A DNA stretch of 64,000 nucleotides from Cutibacterium acnes. GTDB lineage: Bacteria; Actinomycetota; Actinomycetes; Propionibacteriales; Propionibacteriaceae. The stretch covers positions 2,356,001 through 2,420,000 of the forward strand of contig NZ_CP023676.1 of the NCBI RefSeq assembly GCF_003030305.1, read 5' to 3'. Of the stretch, positions 35,369-44,012 are shown piece by piece; the stretch's first letter is position 1; the number at the start of each line of letters is the position of its first letter. The position numbers and the translations under genes are program-made. The notes beneath the pieces are model-generated. The model searched no databases. It was not told the origin of the DNA and saw only the letters and a list, made by a program, of their open reading frames with translations.

Positions 35369-36868
35369 ATGAGTCACATGGATAGCGCCACCCAGGCCAC
35401 AACTCCAACTGAAGGGCCAACTGAAGAACCCCAGCTTCAGCGCGGCCTCAAGAACCGGCATCTCCAGCTCATTGCCATCGGAGGCGCCATTGGAACAGGC
35501 CTCTTTCTGGGATCCGGGAAGACCATCTCCCTAGCGGGTCCGTCTATTTTGCTGGTCTACCTCATCATCGGAGCAGTACTCTTCTTCGTCATGCGGGCCA
35601 TGGGGGAGCTACTGCTGTCGAACCTGGCCTACAAGTCTTTCGCCGACTTCGCAACAGACCTCGTTGGCCCCGGCGCCGGGTTCTACATGGGGTGGACATA
35701 TTGGATGTGTTGGGTCGTCATAGGTAACGCCGACACCATCGCGATGTGCGGATACTTGGCCGCTTGGTTCCCTCATCTCGATAAATGGATACCCGCCACA
35801 TGCATCGTCTTACTATTGACATGTCTTAATATGGTAGCCGTAAAACTTTTTGGCGAGATGGAATTTTGGTTTGCGATGATTAAGATCGTCACCATCATCG
35901 CATTAATCCTTGTCGGCGGCTACCTTGCGATCACCGGGTTCCAGCCACCCCGCAGCGGGGTTCCGGCTGCGTCATTTTCTCATTTGTGGGACCGTGGCGG
36001 GTTCTTCCCCACCGGATTCATGGGATTCATAGCCGGCTTCCAAATTGCCATTTTCTCGTTCCAAGGTATTGAGATGGCAGGCACCGCAGCAGCGGAAACA
36101 GCAGACCCTGAACACAATCTTCCTAAGGCTATCAACTCAATCCCGGCTCGTGTCCTTATCTTCTATGTTCTGACCCTAGGCGTCATCATGGCAGTTCAGC
36201 CGTGGGATCTCATCAATCCGCAGGCAAGTCCTTTCGTCGAAATGTTTAGCTTTATTGGGATCCTTATTGCCTTCCATATCGTCAACTTTGTTGTGCTCAC
36301 CTCCGCTGCATCTTCAGCGAACTCGGGAGTTTTCTCTACTTCCCGAATCCTCTACGGGCTAGCACGCGAGAAAGACGCCCCGCCAGTCTTCGCCAAGTTG
36401 TCCAGTCGTCACATTCCTCGCAATGCCCTCATCCTCACTGCGATGTGCATTGCGCCAGCCATCGTCCTCGTCACCCTTGAAGACTCAGTCATGGATGCTT
36501 TTTCCCTCGTTGCAGGAGTCTCCTCGGTGCTCTATCTGTCGGTGTGGGGACTCATTCTGGTCTGCTACCTCAAGTACTTAGGTAAGCATCCCCAACGCCA
36601 TGCGGAATCAGCCTTCAAGATGCCTGCTGGCCGTGTGATGTCGTGGGTCGGCATCCTCTTCTTCATCACCATCCTCATCATGCTGGGCTTCTCGGCAGAT
36701 TCTCGTCAGGCCCTTATCGCCGCTCCTGTCTGGGTGATATTTATGATGGTGCTATACCGCCTTTTGGCTTCCGCCCGTGCCGATCACACTCGTATCGACT
36801 TCGACGCCGAGCGGATCCGTGCCCTCGAGGAGCTCCACCGCACGCAAGAGGATGAGCACCAAGCCTGA
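35369..36868 (+). CDS. CycA-like amino acid permease (D-Ala/D-Ser/Gly or alanine transporter)
   Basis: 499 residues, about 12 membrane helices. The cytosolic leader LQRGLKNRHLQLIAIGGAIG and the following GTGLFLGSGKTISLAGPSI closely match E. coli CycA, as does FQGIEMAGTAAAETADPE. Family members import D-alanine, D-serine, glycine and L-alanine with protons. ATG 35369 follows GGGAGG. Divergent from ald copy 1, which makes alanine uptake followed by deamination a reasonable reading. Confidence 0.88.
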   Translation: MSHMDSATQATTPTEGPTEEPQLQRGLKNRHLQLIAIGGAIGTGLFLGSGKTISLAGPSILLVYLIIGAVLFFVMRAMGELLLSNLAYKSFADFATDLVGPGAGFYMGWTYWMCWVVIGNADTIAMCGYLAAWFPHLDKWIPATCIVLLLTCLNMVAVKLFGEMEFWFAMIKIVTIIALILVGGYLAITGFQPPRSGVPAASFSHLWDRGGFFPTGFMGFIAGFQIAIFSFQGIEMAGTAAAETADPEHNLPKAINSIPARVLIFYVLTLGVIMAVQPWDLINPQASPFVEMFSFIGILIAFHIVNFVVLTSAASSANSGVFSTSRILYGLAREKDAPPVFAKLSSRHIPRNALILTAMCIAPAIVLVTLEDSVMDAFSLVAGVSSVLYLSVWGLILVCYLKYLGKHPQRHAESAFKMPAGRVMSWVGILFFITILIMLGFSADSRQALIAAPVWVIFMMVLYRLLASARADHTRIDFDAERIRALEELHRTQEDEHQA

Positions 36869-37817
36869 CCGCAGCAATCTGGTCCACAGCCGCTTTCAGC
36901 CTCGCGACTCATGACCTCCTAGCTCTACGAGAATGACGGAGTTACTTCAAGTAGACCGGAGAGTGCCGTGACAAAAATCCCCACTACATATATGGGTCCG
37001 GGCTCTCGAGTGCCGCGGCCATCGCCACGACGCGAAAACTGCCCGATTCGAAGCGACGATGCCCCCGTATTCCCGCCACGTCGCATGGCACGTGCACGTC
37101 CGGTACTCCTCGCCGGGAGGACCTCAACGAGGAGATCGGCCCCGGCCGATCCTCGTGAGCCAGTGGCTTGACGATTTTTGTCAGGCCCATGAGGGAAGAG
37201 GCTGTTGTGAGACTCGCCGACCCTCTTCGTGACTTTTCGCAACCCTCTGTCGAACCCTGCGTGGCGTACGTGTCCGACCCATTACCTATGGCAGGGCCGG
37301 ACGACCCCGTGCTCCTTAGCTTCGAGACCTCCGCGGATCGTTCCGACAACCCTCTTGGAGTCGTCGAGCCAGTAGGTGACTTTTACGCTCTAGCTAAGGG
37401 GCGGCCATTGCCTCTCCCCCAGACATTGCGATGTTCATGGAACCATCTATGCGATTCGTCGTCATCTTCTTCACGCCGTTAATCAAGGCGCTAGAAAAAT
37501 CGTTCTTATTAGCCTTCACCTTGATAAAAAGCGTATTCAGATGGGGGTTAGGGGCAGCGCCAGCAGACACTCACCGCCTTACCAGCGGCATTCGCCCCGT
37601 CGGCGCGACCACCGCATGCCATCCAAAGACAGACTCGTCGCAGCAATCATGACGAGCGCTGCAACCTTCACGGGAATTCCTGGAACAAGTCGCATAAAAA
37701 TCACAGCTCGGGACATACCATCCCTTTTTGGAGGAATACTACATATACTTGCAAGGTATGGCGGGCCTCAAGATTTGTATCGGACGATCCGCCGCTTCGT
37801 AAAGCTACCCCACTGAT
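36869..37817. other. Long intergenic region with no credible gene
   Basis: 949 bp. Short open frames exist on both strands but none has a Shine-Dalgarno, a -10 at leaderless spacing, or a recognisable domain. An intergenic motif copy, CGTGACAAAAATCCCC, is at 36967-36982, and GATTTTTGTCA lies near 37170. AT-rich patches at about 37430-37530 and 37660-37800 contrast with the surroundings. The first encodes a hydrophobic stretch (MRFVVIFFTPLIKALEKSF from 37447), the second ends ARYGGPQDLYRTIRRFVKLP before the stop at 37816. A lone GGAGG at 37732 precedes only a 14-codon frame. This looks like decayed or acquired sequence. Confidence 0.45.
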
Positions 37818-37949
37818 TCAGTTCAGCAGGCAGTACCACCAGAGGGCAATGATGGTGACACCGATGATCGTCACAACAACGACGATGAGCCACGTCAGCC
37901 AGTCAGGACGCTTACGCACCGCGAGCTGCTCGTCACTGTCATCACGCAT
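37818..37949 (-). CDS. Single-pass small membrane protein (43 residues)
   Basis: A short frame with a charged N-terminus (MRDDSDEQLAVRKRPDW) followed by one strongly hydrophobic helix (LTWLIVVVVTIIGVTIIALW) and a short tail. GGAGG sits 6 nt before the ATG, a strong translation signal. The positive cluster before the helix and one membrane span suggest an inner-membrane micropeptide; function unknown. It stands alone on the minus strand between a gene-free region and a rightward L,D-transpeptidase gene. Confidence 0.65.
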   Translation of the reverse strand: MRDDSDEQLAVRKRPDWLTWLIVVVVTIIGVTIIALWWYCLLN

Positions 37950-38172
37950 AGGAAACCTCCGGGACCGGGTCGCATGAGGGGATGCAGATGCCAGAGTAGC
38001 GTCGCGTCACAACTCTCCCGATCCAGCCGGTTAGCGTTCAGTGAACGGCGCTCCAGATGACGTATCGACGTTTAGGGAGGCGCCAGCGCCGCGCTGTATC
38101 ATGTATCCCGTTCATCTTCCCCTAAGAAATGAATCAGAGTTCTCATTTCGCGCACACAATCATGGAGGTACT

Positions 38173-39384
38173 GTGCCATCGAGACTGACCCGTCGTTCGG
38201 TTCTGGCTACAGGTGCCGTCGCTTTGCCAATGACAGCCGCTGCCTGCGCCAAGACCTCCGTTGGTAATGGTTTTGGCTCTAGTGGGAACTCTGCCACCCC
38301 GACGCCTACTCCGACCCCAACCCCCGCCACTCTGACAATCGCCGCAGACCACCCGATCACCGAGCTCCAGCCTGGTGATGCGCTGAAGTTTGCTGTCGCC
38401 AATGGAACCCTCAAGGACGTCAAGGTCACGGATTCCGAGGGCAGCGAAGTCACGGGCACTCTCAAGGACGCAGTGTGGACCCCGTCGAAACCTTGGAGTC
38501 TCAAGACCTCTTACACCGTCGCTGCGACCCTCTCGAATACCGACCCCCATGCTGGCTCGACAACGACGGTGACCAAAAACATCAAGAGCATCGATGGCGC
38601 CGTCAACGTCGTCGAGATGCTCTACAGCGACGCTTCGGTTGGCATCGGCATGCCGGTCATCATCAAGTTCGGGCACGAGGTCATCGACGCTGACATGCGC
38701 GCCAGGATTCAGAAGGCCATGCACATTGATGTCTCCCCACAGCAGGAGGGAGCGTGGGGATGGATCGACCATTCCCAGTTGATGTGGCGCCCCAAGGATT
38801 TTTGGAAGGCCGGCACGAAAGTCAACGTGAGCGGCAACCTCACCGGTCTCCCGACCTCCAGTCACCGCTGGATCACCCATGACGTCAAGGGTTCCTTCCA
38901 GGTTGGTCAAGCGCGAATCGTCAAGATTTACATCAACAAACACAAGATGGACGTCCTCCAGGACGGCAACGTTGTGCGCACGATCCCGGTGACCACCGGG
39001 AAGCCCGGTGCAAGCACCACTACTCGGTCTGGCACCAAGGTCATCATTGAACGCGATGCCACCAGAATCATGGACTCCTCGACGGTTGGCATCCCTAAGG
39101 GGAGCTCGGATTATTACCACCTCAAGGTCAAGTACGCCATGCGCGTCACCTACACCGGTGAGTTTATCCACGCCGCGCCGTGGTCCGAGCGCTCTCAGGG
39201 CAGCGCCAATGTCTCGCACGGTTGCGTCGGTTTGTCCACCGAGAACGCCAGATGGCTGTTTAACTTCTGCGCCGCCGGTGATCCCGTCATCAACTCAGGT
39301 TCAAACCGTATGTTCAAGCCGGACGAAGGTATCGGTTGCTGGTGCTACGACTGGAGCGGCTGGCAGAAACTCAGCGCAGTGTGA
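38173..39384 (+). CDS. L,D-transpeptidase lipoprotein, LdtMt2-like
   Basis: 403 residues. GTG 38173 follows GGAGG at 4 nt and starts a Tat-like lipoprotein signal (TRRSVLATGAVALPM, lipobox TAAAC). A Thr-Pro repeat linker precedes two immunoglobulin-like domains (about 50-250) and a YkuD catalytic domain (from KIYINKHKMDVLQDGN) with GEFIHAAPW and SHGCVGLST (active-site Cys near residue 351). This is the layout of mycobacterial LdtMt2-type enzymes that form 3-3 peptidoglycan cross-links. The open frame extends 44 codons upstream, but that part lacks a signal peptide. Confidence 0.92.
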   Translation: MPSRLTRRSVLATGAVALPMTAAACAKTSVGNGFGSSGNSATPTPTPTPTPATLTIAADHPITELQPGDALKFAVANGTLKDVKVTDSEGSEVTGTLKDAVWTPSKPWSLKTSYTVAATLSNTDPHAGSTTTVTKNIKSIDGAVNVVEMLYSDASVGIGMPVIIKFGHEVIDADMRARIQKAMHIDVSPQQEGAWGWIDHSQLMWRPKDFWKAGTKVNVSGNLTGLPTSSHRWITHDVKGSFQVGQARIVKIYINKHKMDVLQDGNVVRTIPVTTGKPGASTTTRSGTKVIIERDATRIMDSSTVGIPKGSSDYYHLKVKYAMRVTYTGEFIHAAPWSERSQGSANVSHGCVGLSTENARWLFNFCAAGDPVINSGSNRMFKPDEGIGCWCYDWSGWQKLSAV

Positions 39385-39404
39385 GTTAGTCCCCTCATAC
39401 CTGC

Positions 39405-39439
39405 GAAACCCTCTACCTCGATGCAAGGTAGAGGGTTTC
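39405..39439 (+). terminator. Intrinsic-type terminator hairpin after the L,D-transpeptidase gene
   Basis: GAAACCCTCTACCT (39405-39418) and AGGTAGAGGGTTTC (39426-39439) form a perfect 14-bp stem with a 7-nt loop, 20 nt after the stop. Confidence 0.85.
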
Positions 39440-39654
39440 ATCATGTCTAGGTGTCCTCACAGTTTGATGGCTTCTTTTCGGCTCCATGACGCGGTTTCAG
39501 CCCTCGTCGACGGTGGCCTATCACCGGTTGACGCGACACGCTCAAACCCTCAACGTCCTTGGGGCGACCGGTGGTGAATTCCTAATGTCCCACCCGTCCC
39601 GGAAACGCCGGGATCGAAGCCCCGATGCCTTTAATGGCGAGAGGAAGTCACACC

Positions 39655-41121
39655 GTGATCCGCCCCAAGCGCTCAGTCCGAGGTGCTGCCGCCACCATCG
39701 CCCTCACCTCCGGTATCAGCGTTGTTGCGCCGGCCGTCATTGGCTCGGTCGCACACGCAGCAAATACGCAGACGATGTACACGACCGCGGACGTCAACGT
39801 GCGGTCTGCCTCCTCCAACACCGGCAGGGTGCTCACTGTCGCGGCACGCGGCCAGTCGGTGAAGGTCACCGGCGAGAAGGTGCGCGGGTGGGTCCCCGTT
39901 GCCGTCAATGGCACCAGCGGCTGGATCTACCAGCGCTACCTCACCGAGGAGAACGTCCACCCGGTGCACTTCGGCTCCGATCCTCTTCCCGACACCATGA
40001 TCGCCGCTGTCCCGGTTAACGTTCGTAGCGACTCTGCTAATGCTGGCAAAGTCCTCACCGTTGCCGAGCGTGGTCAGCAGGTGCAGATCACCGGGCGTCC
40101 TGACGGCGGTTGGGTCCCGGTCTCCGTCAACGGCAAGTCCGGATGGATTTACGGCCGCTACCTCACCACGGGGAAGGCAGCTGCGGCCCCCGCCAAGCCA
40201 AAGACTGACGCTAAGAACGACTCTTCGACGAGCCGCGACCAGGGTCGTCCAGCCCTTGGCAACGCCGCCACCCGCACCACCAGCGGGCTCAACATGCGCA
40301 CCGCCCCTTCGCCGTCCGGGCAGGTCATCAACCAGCTTGCCAGCGGTGCAGGAGTCCAAGTTACCGGCGAAGTCCACGGCAACTGGGTCCAAATCCGCGC
40401 CAACGGCTACACCGGCTGGGCATACCGCACCCACCTCACCGGCAACGTCCCAGCCGCCCAGCCCATCAAACACGCCGAACCCACAAAACCCAGCACCCCA
40501 GCCAAACCACGAACTCCAGCCAAGGACGACGCCCCCATCCACACCACCAGCGACGTCAACGTGCGCACCGCTCCCAGCCCCACAGCCAAGGCCATCACCG
40601 CCCTCGCGCAGGGAACCGGAGCCCGCCCCACCGGCGAAGTCCACGGCAACTGGGTCCAAATCCGCGCCAACGGCTACACCGGCTGGGCATACCGCACCCA
40701 CCTCACCGGCAACGTCCCAGCCACTAAGGTGGACACTCCCTCTCGTAACACGCACAGGGGGAGCGATACCAGCCGCGACAAAGCCCGTCCGCCGCGTCAG
40801 GATTCGAGCAACGACGATTCGGTCAAGGGTTCCGGTCGCATCGCCGGCCGCTGCATTGCCTCGTTTTACGACGAGCCGCAGACGACCGCCTCGGGCGAGC
40901 AGTTCAACCCGAACGCCATGACCGCGGCCAACAAGACTCTGCCGCTGGGCACCCGCATCCGCGTCACCAACGTCCGTAATGGCCGTTCGACCGTCGTCCG
41001 GATCAATGACCGTGGCCCGTACGTCGCCGGGCGTTGCGTCGACCTGTCGCGTGCTTCGTTCGCCAGGATTGCGGATATCGGTCAGGGCACAGCCCCGATC
41101 ACCTACACCATCCTCGGCTGA
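39655..41121 (+). CDS. Secreted SH3b-repeat protein with C-terminal RlpA-like domain
   Basis: 488 residues. GTG 39655 follows AGAGGAAG and opens a signal peptide ending AHAAN. Four bacterial SH3 modules follow (each with DVNVRSA/NMRTA, a VTGE turn and GWIY/GWAY plus RYLT/THLT), joined by Pro/Lys/Thr linkers, then an RlpA-like double-psi barrel (CIASFYDEPQTTASGEQF, KTLPLGTRIRVTN, RINDRGPYVAGRC). SH3b modules bind peptidoglycan. As in the gene at 743-1936, the barrel keeps Asp of RINDRGP but has Asn where lytic RlpA has His (TAANKTLP). Two of the SH3 modules share a 93-bp identical DNA segment. Confidence 0.88.
   Translation: MIRPKRSVRGAAATIALTSGISVVAPAVIGSVAHAANTQTMYTTADVNVRSASSNTGRVLTVAARGQSVKVTGEKVRGWVPVAVNGTSGWIYQRYLTEENVHPVHFGSDPLPDTMIAAVPVNVRSDSANAGKVLTVAERGQQVQITGRPDGGWVPVSVNGKSGWIYGRYLTTGKAAAAPAKPKTDAKNDSSTSRDQGRPALGNAATRTTSGLNMRTAPSPSGQVINQLASGAGVQVTGEVHGNWVQIRANGYTGWAYRTHLTGNVPAAQPIKHAEPTKPSTPAKPRTPAKDDAPIHTTSDVNVRTAPSPTAKAITALAQGTGARPTGEVHGNWVQIRANGYTGWAYRTHLTGNVPATKVDTPSRNTHRGSDTSRDKARPPRQDSSNDDSVKGSGRIAGRCIASFYDEPQTTASGEQFNPNAMTAANKTLPLGTRIRVTNVRNGRSTVVRINDRGPYVAGRCVDLSRASFARIADIGQGTAPITYTILG
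40363..40455 (+). repeat. 93-bp exact in-frame direct repeat, unit 1
   Basis: Identical to 40630-40722, 267 bp (89 codons) away inside the same gene; covers most of one SH3b module (TGEVHGNWVQIRANGYTGWA onward). Recombination between units would add or remove one module in frame. Confidence 0.9.
40630..40722 (+). repeat. 93-bp exact in-frame direct repeat, unit 2
   Basis: Second copy of the segment at 40363-40455, in the next SH3b module; sequence divergence resumes immediately on both sides. Confidence 0.9.
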
Positions 41122-41132
41122 GCTCAACGCCT

Positions 41133-41170
41133 CGTAGGGGCGGTTCGCTATTAAGCGGGCCGCCCCTACG
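41133..41170 (+). terminator. Terminator hairpin after the SH3b/RlpA gene
   Basis: CGTAGGGGCGG (41133-41143) pairs perfectly with CCGCCCCTACG (41160-41170); 11-bp stem, 16-nt loop, 11 nt after the stop codon. Confidence 0.8.
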
Positions 41171-41415
41171 CACATCTACCGGGTCTACGTTGGTCGCTCC
41201 AACCCAGTGACGAAAACTGTCAGCCGACGCCCGAACACATCTGAACCATGAGAAATATGCCGGTTTCTTGGTGATTTTCATTCGCTAGCCGTAGCCTTGG
41301 TTGTGCCATAGTTCACACCGTGGTGACGCTCGGGAACGAACCCGCAGTGCCACCCGTCCACGTATGTCCGGCCACCGGTGATTGTCCGGACGAGGCCGCC
41401 AGGAAGGAACGCACG

Positions 41416-42702
41416 ATGGGTTCGAGTGCAAGGTTCGTCGACGAAGACACTCACCTCGATTTCAGCAAGGTTGTCGCTACTGACGGCCAGGTGGGTTACG
41501 ACGTCGCGGGTCTGCTCAACAAGACCGGCAACGTCATGATCGACCCGGGATTCGTCAACACGGCATCCTGCGAGTCACAGATCACCTACATTGACGGTGA
41601 GCAGGGAGTTTTGCGTTACCGCGGCTACCCGATTGAGCAGCTCGCTGAACAGTCGACCTTCCTTGAGACCGCCTACCTTGTCCTCTATGGGGAACTGCCA
41701 AGCAAGGCCCAATTGGACGGCTTCGAGGAGCGTATTCGTCGCACTACCCTCATCGACGAGCGGATGCGTGACCTCTTCCGATGCTTCCCCCGTCGGTCCC
41801 ACCCGATGCCTGTGTTGGCTGCGGGCATCATGGCCCTGTCGACCTTCTCACAGAAATCCTCCGGCACTGATCCCGACCAAATCGAGGCGGCCACCACTCG
41901 CCTCATCGCCAAGGTCCCCACCCTGGCCGCCTTCGGCTACAAGAACTCGATGGGCCAGCCGACCCTCTACCCCGATAACTCCCTGAGCTACGTCCAGAAC
42001 TTCATCCGGATGAGCTTCGGCTTCCCGACTGAACCCTACGAGTTCAATGACGAAATCACCCGCGCTCTGGAAACCCTGCTCATCCTGCACGTTGATCACG
42101 AGCAGAACTGTTCAACCTCGACGGTCCGTATGGTCGCGTCGTCGGGTGCCAACATGTACGCGGCGGTTGCCGCAGGCGTCAACGCCCTGTCCGGCCCGAA
42201 GCACGGTGGCGCAAACCAGGCCGTCCTCGAAATGCTGCAATTTATTCGCGACTCCGGCATGACCACTAAGGAGTTCGTCCGTAAGGTCAAGGACAAAGAA
42301 TCCGACATCAAGCTGATGGGCTTTGGCCACCGGATCTACAAGAACTACGATCCACGCGCCGCCATCATCAAGAAACATGCCGACCGCATTATGGAACTCC
42401 ATACCGGTCGTGAGGACCTTCTCGAGATCGCCAAGGAACTTGAAGAGACCGCGCTAAACGATGACTACTTCAAGGAGCGCAAGCTCTACCCGAACGTTGA
42501 TTTCTATACCGGCCTCATCTACGAGGCCATGGGCTTCCCGATGAATATGTTCACCGTGCTGTTCGCACTGGGACGTCTGCCCGGGTGGATCGCCCAGTAC
42601 CGAGAGCAAGTTGCCAGCGGAGGCAACAAGATTTGGCGTCCGCGTCAGATCTTCACCGGGTCTGACAAGCGAGATTACGTACCACTCAACAAGCGTGCCT
42701 GA
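41416..42702 (+). CDS. gltA: Citrate synthase (type II, GltA)
   Basis: 428 residues, typical of GltA. Condenses acetyl-CoA with oxaloacetate at the entry to the TCA cycle. Visible: GYPIEQLAEQSTFLE, the catalytic His region HVDHEQNCSTSTVRM, GPKHGGANQAV, GFGHRIYKNYDPRA and NVDFYTGLIYEAMGFP with the catalytic Asp. ATG 41416 follows AGGAAGGAA at 7 nt; an in-frame codon at 41320 would add a 32-residue leader without family support. Flanked by terminators, so monocistronic. Confidence 0.96.
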   Translation: MGSSARFVDEDTHLDFSKVVATDGQVGYDVAGLLNKTGNVMIDPGFVNTASCESQITYIDGEQGVLRYRGYPIEQLAEQSTFLETAYLVLYGELPSKAQLDGFEERIRRTTLIDERMRDLFRCFPRRSHPMPVLAAGIMALSTFSQKSSGTDPDQIEAATTRLIAKVPTLAAFGYKNSMGQPTLYPDNSLSYVQNFIRMSFGFPTEPYEFNDEITRALETLLILHVDHEQNCSTSTVRMVASSGANMYAAVAAGVNALSGPKHGGANQAVLEMLQFIRDSGMTTKEFVRKVKDKESDIKLMGFGHRIYKNYDPRAAIIKKHADRIMELHTGREDLLEIAKELEETALNDDYFKERKLYPNVDFYTGLIYEAMGFPMNMFTVLFALGRLPGWIAQYREQVASGGNKIWRPRQIFTGSDKRDYVPLNKRA

Positions 42703-42708
42703 CGTAAA

Positions 42709-42742
42709 CCGGCCTGGGAGGAAACTCGACCTCCCAGGCCGG
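42709..42742 (+). terminator. Terminator hairpin after gltA
   Basis: CCGGCCTGGGAGG (42709-42721) and CCTCCCAGGCCGG (42730-42742) form a perfect 13-bp stem with an 8-nt loop just past the gltA stop. Confidence 0.88.
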
Positions 42743-42927
42743 TGTGTCTAAGGACTCGTATGTGTCTCTGGCCCTCGCATACGCCCCGTACCGATATCCG
42801 ATTCCCCTAACCATTTTTGTCGGCTCCGGGCGCCTCGGATCATCAGGGTGTCCCGACCACCCTTCGCTCGGGATTTTTGTTCACCAGACTTCGGGCTGCT
42901 CCGCGCTTCTCCCCGGTGCGACGCCGA

Positions 42928-42933
42928 TAGACT
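42928..42933 (+). promoter_or_regulatory. -10 hexamer TAGACT (add)
   Basis: Seven bases (CCGGCAC) separate it from ATG 42941; same hexamer as for the 8494 gene. Confidence 0.55.
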
Positions 42934-42940
42934 CCGGCAC

Positions 42941-43966
42941 ATGGATTCGGCCGAAGCGATGAACCTCCCCAAAGTCGTGCTGCACGATCATCTGGATGGT
43001 GGGCTACGTCCGGCGACAGTTTTAGAACTCGCCGCGCAGCGAGGCCGGCCCGTGCCTGCACAAACCCCCGAGGACCTCGCAACCTGGTTTTTTGAGTCAG
43101 CCGATTCCGGCTCTTTGGCCCGTTATCTCGACGCCTTCACCGAAACTATCGCCCTCATGCAGGATGCTGATTCCCTCCGGCGCGTCGCACGGGAATTCGT
43201 GGTAGATATGGCCACTGACGGCGTTATTTACGCCGAAGCTCGATGGGCTCCCCAACAGCATTTAACAGGTGGGTTGTCCGCTGCGGAGGCCGTCGAGGCA
43301 GTCCAGGTTGGCTTAGTAGACGGGATGGAATCTGCATCGCTGTCGGGCACGACGATCATCGCCCGCCAAATTCTGTGCCTCATGAGGCATCTCGACGTCC
43401 CCGAGGACGTGGTAGATCTTGCCGTCAACCATGCTCCGGGGGTCGTTGGCGTCGACGTTGCTGGGCCAGAGGATGGTTTTCCGCTAGCTCCGTTTACCAA
43501 CGCGCTCACGCGCGTCCAAGCGGCCGGAATCCACCTCACCGTTCATGCCGGCGAAGCTGCTGGGCCGGAGTCTATTCTCGACGCCCTTAATCATGGGGCA
43601 GAGCGTCTCGGACATGGGGTGCGGATCATTGAAGACCGCGACGAATCCGGGTGGGGTCCGACAGCCCAGCAGGTGTTGTCGAATCAGGTGCCGTTGGAGG
43701 TCTGCCCAACGTCGAACACCCAGACCGGCATCTGCCGCAAGGTTGCCGAGCATCCGCTATCGACGCTGTGGTCTACCGGATTTAACATCACGGTGAGCTG
43801 TGATAACCGCCTCATGAGCCGTACGACGACGTCTCGAGAGATATCGCTGGTCTCCCAGGCACTCTGCTGGAACCGCGACGACGCCCTGGCTGCCCAGCGC
43901 AATGCGCTGCAAGCAGCCTTCTGTTCCCAGGACGATAAGCAGTCTCTCGTTCCCCTGCTGGTCTGA
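42941..43966 (+). CDS. add: Adenosine deaminase
   Basis: 341 residues. Deaminates (deoxy)adenosine to (deoxy)inosine in purine salvage. Zinc-ligand and catalytic motifs: HDHLDGG (His15, His17), VHAGEAAGPESI, LGHGVRI, CPTSNTQTG and SCDNRLMSRTT. Start chosen at ATG 42941, preceded at 7 nt by TAGACT (-10), implying a leaderless message; the frame is open 31 codons further but through the promoter. ATG 42959 is an alternative. Ends 6 nt before long-repeat copy 2. Confidence 0.92.
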   Translation: MDSAEAMNLPKVVLHDHLDGGLRPATVLELAAQRGRPVPAQTPEDLATWFFESADSGSLARYLDAFTETIALMQDADSLRRVAREFVVDMATDGVIYAEARWAPQQHLTGGLSAAEAVEAVQVGLVDGMESASLSGTTIIARQILCLMRHLDVPEDVVDLAVNHAPGVVGVDVAGPEDGFPLAPFTNALTRVQAAGIHLTVHAGEAAGPESILDALNHGAERLGHGVRIIEDRDESGWGPTAQQVLSNQVPLEVCPTSNTQTGICRKVAEHPLSTLWSTGFNITVSCDNRLMSRTTTSREISLVSQALCWNRDDALAAQRNALQAAFCSQDDKQSLVPLLV

Positions 43967-43976
43967 GCGCACGGTA

Positions 43977-44005
43977 GGTGGGGGTGGTGTGGTTTCACCC
44001 CCACC
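43977..44005 (-). terminator. Terminator-like hairpin after ald copy 2
   Basis: Same 10-bp perfect stem as after copy 1 (GGTGGGGGTG with CACCCCCACC). Here it lies between convergent add and ald, so it could serve both. Confidence 0.5.
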
Positions 44006-44012
44006 ACCAACC

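Noticed and set aside
37541-37816. A possible peptide (frame ending ARYGGPQDLYRTIRRFVKLP) in the gene-poor gap
   Set aside because: No Shine-Dalgarno or leaderless promoter at any start in the frame and no recognised family; kept only as part of the gap description.
39440-39654. A c-di-AMP (ydaO-type) riboswitch upstream of the SH3b/RlpA gene
   Set aside because: The leader has GGTGGTGAATTCC, vaguely like one ydaO segment, but the conserved late block around CCGTCAGCTAAC is missing. A covariance-model search would decide.
39673-41175. A 500-codon minus-strand frame opposite the SH3b/RlpA gene
   Set aside because: Gly/Val/Ala-rich repeats mirror the SH3 repeats on the real strand; no start signal or domain.
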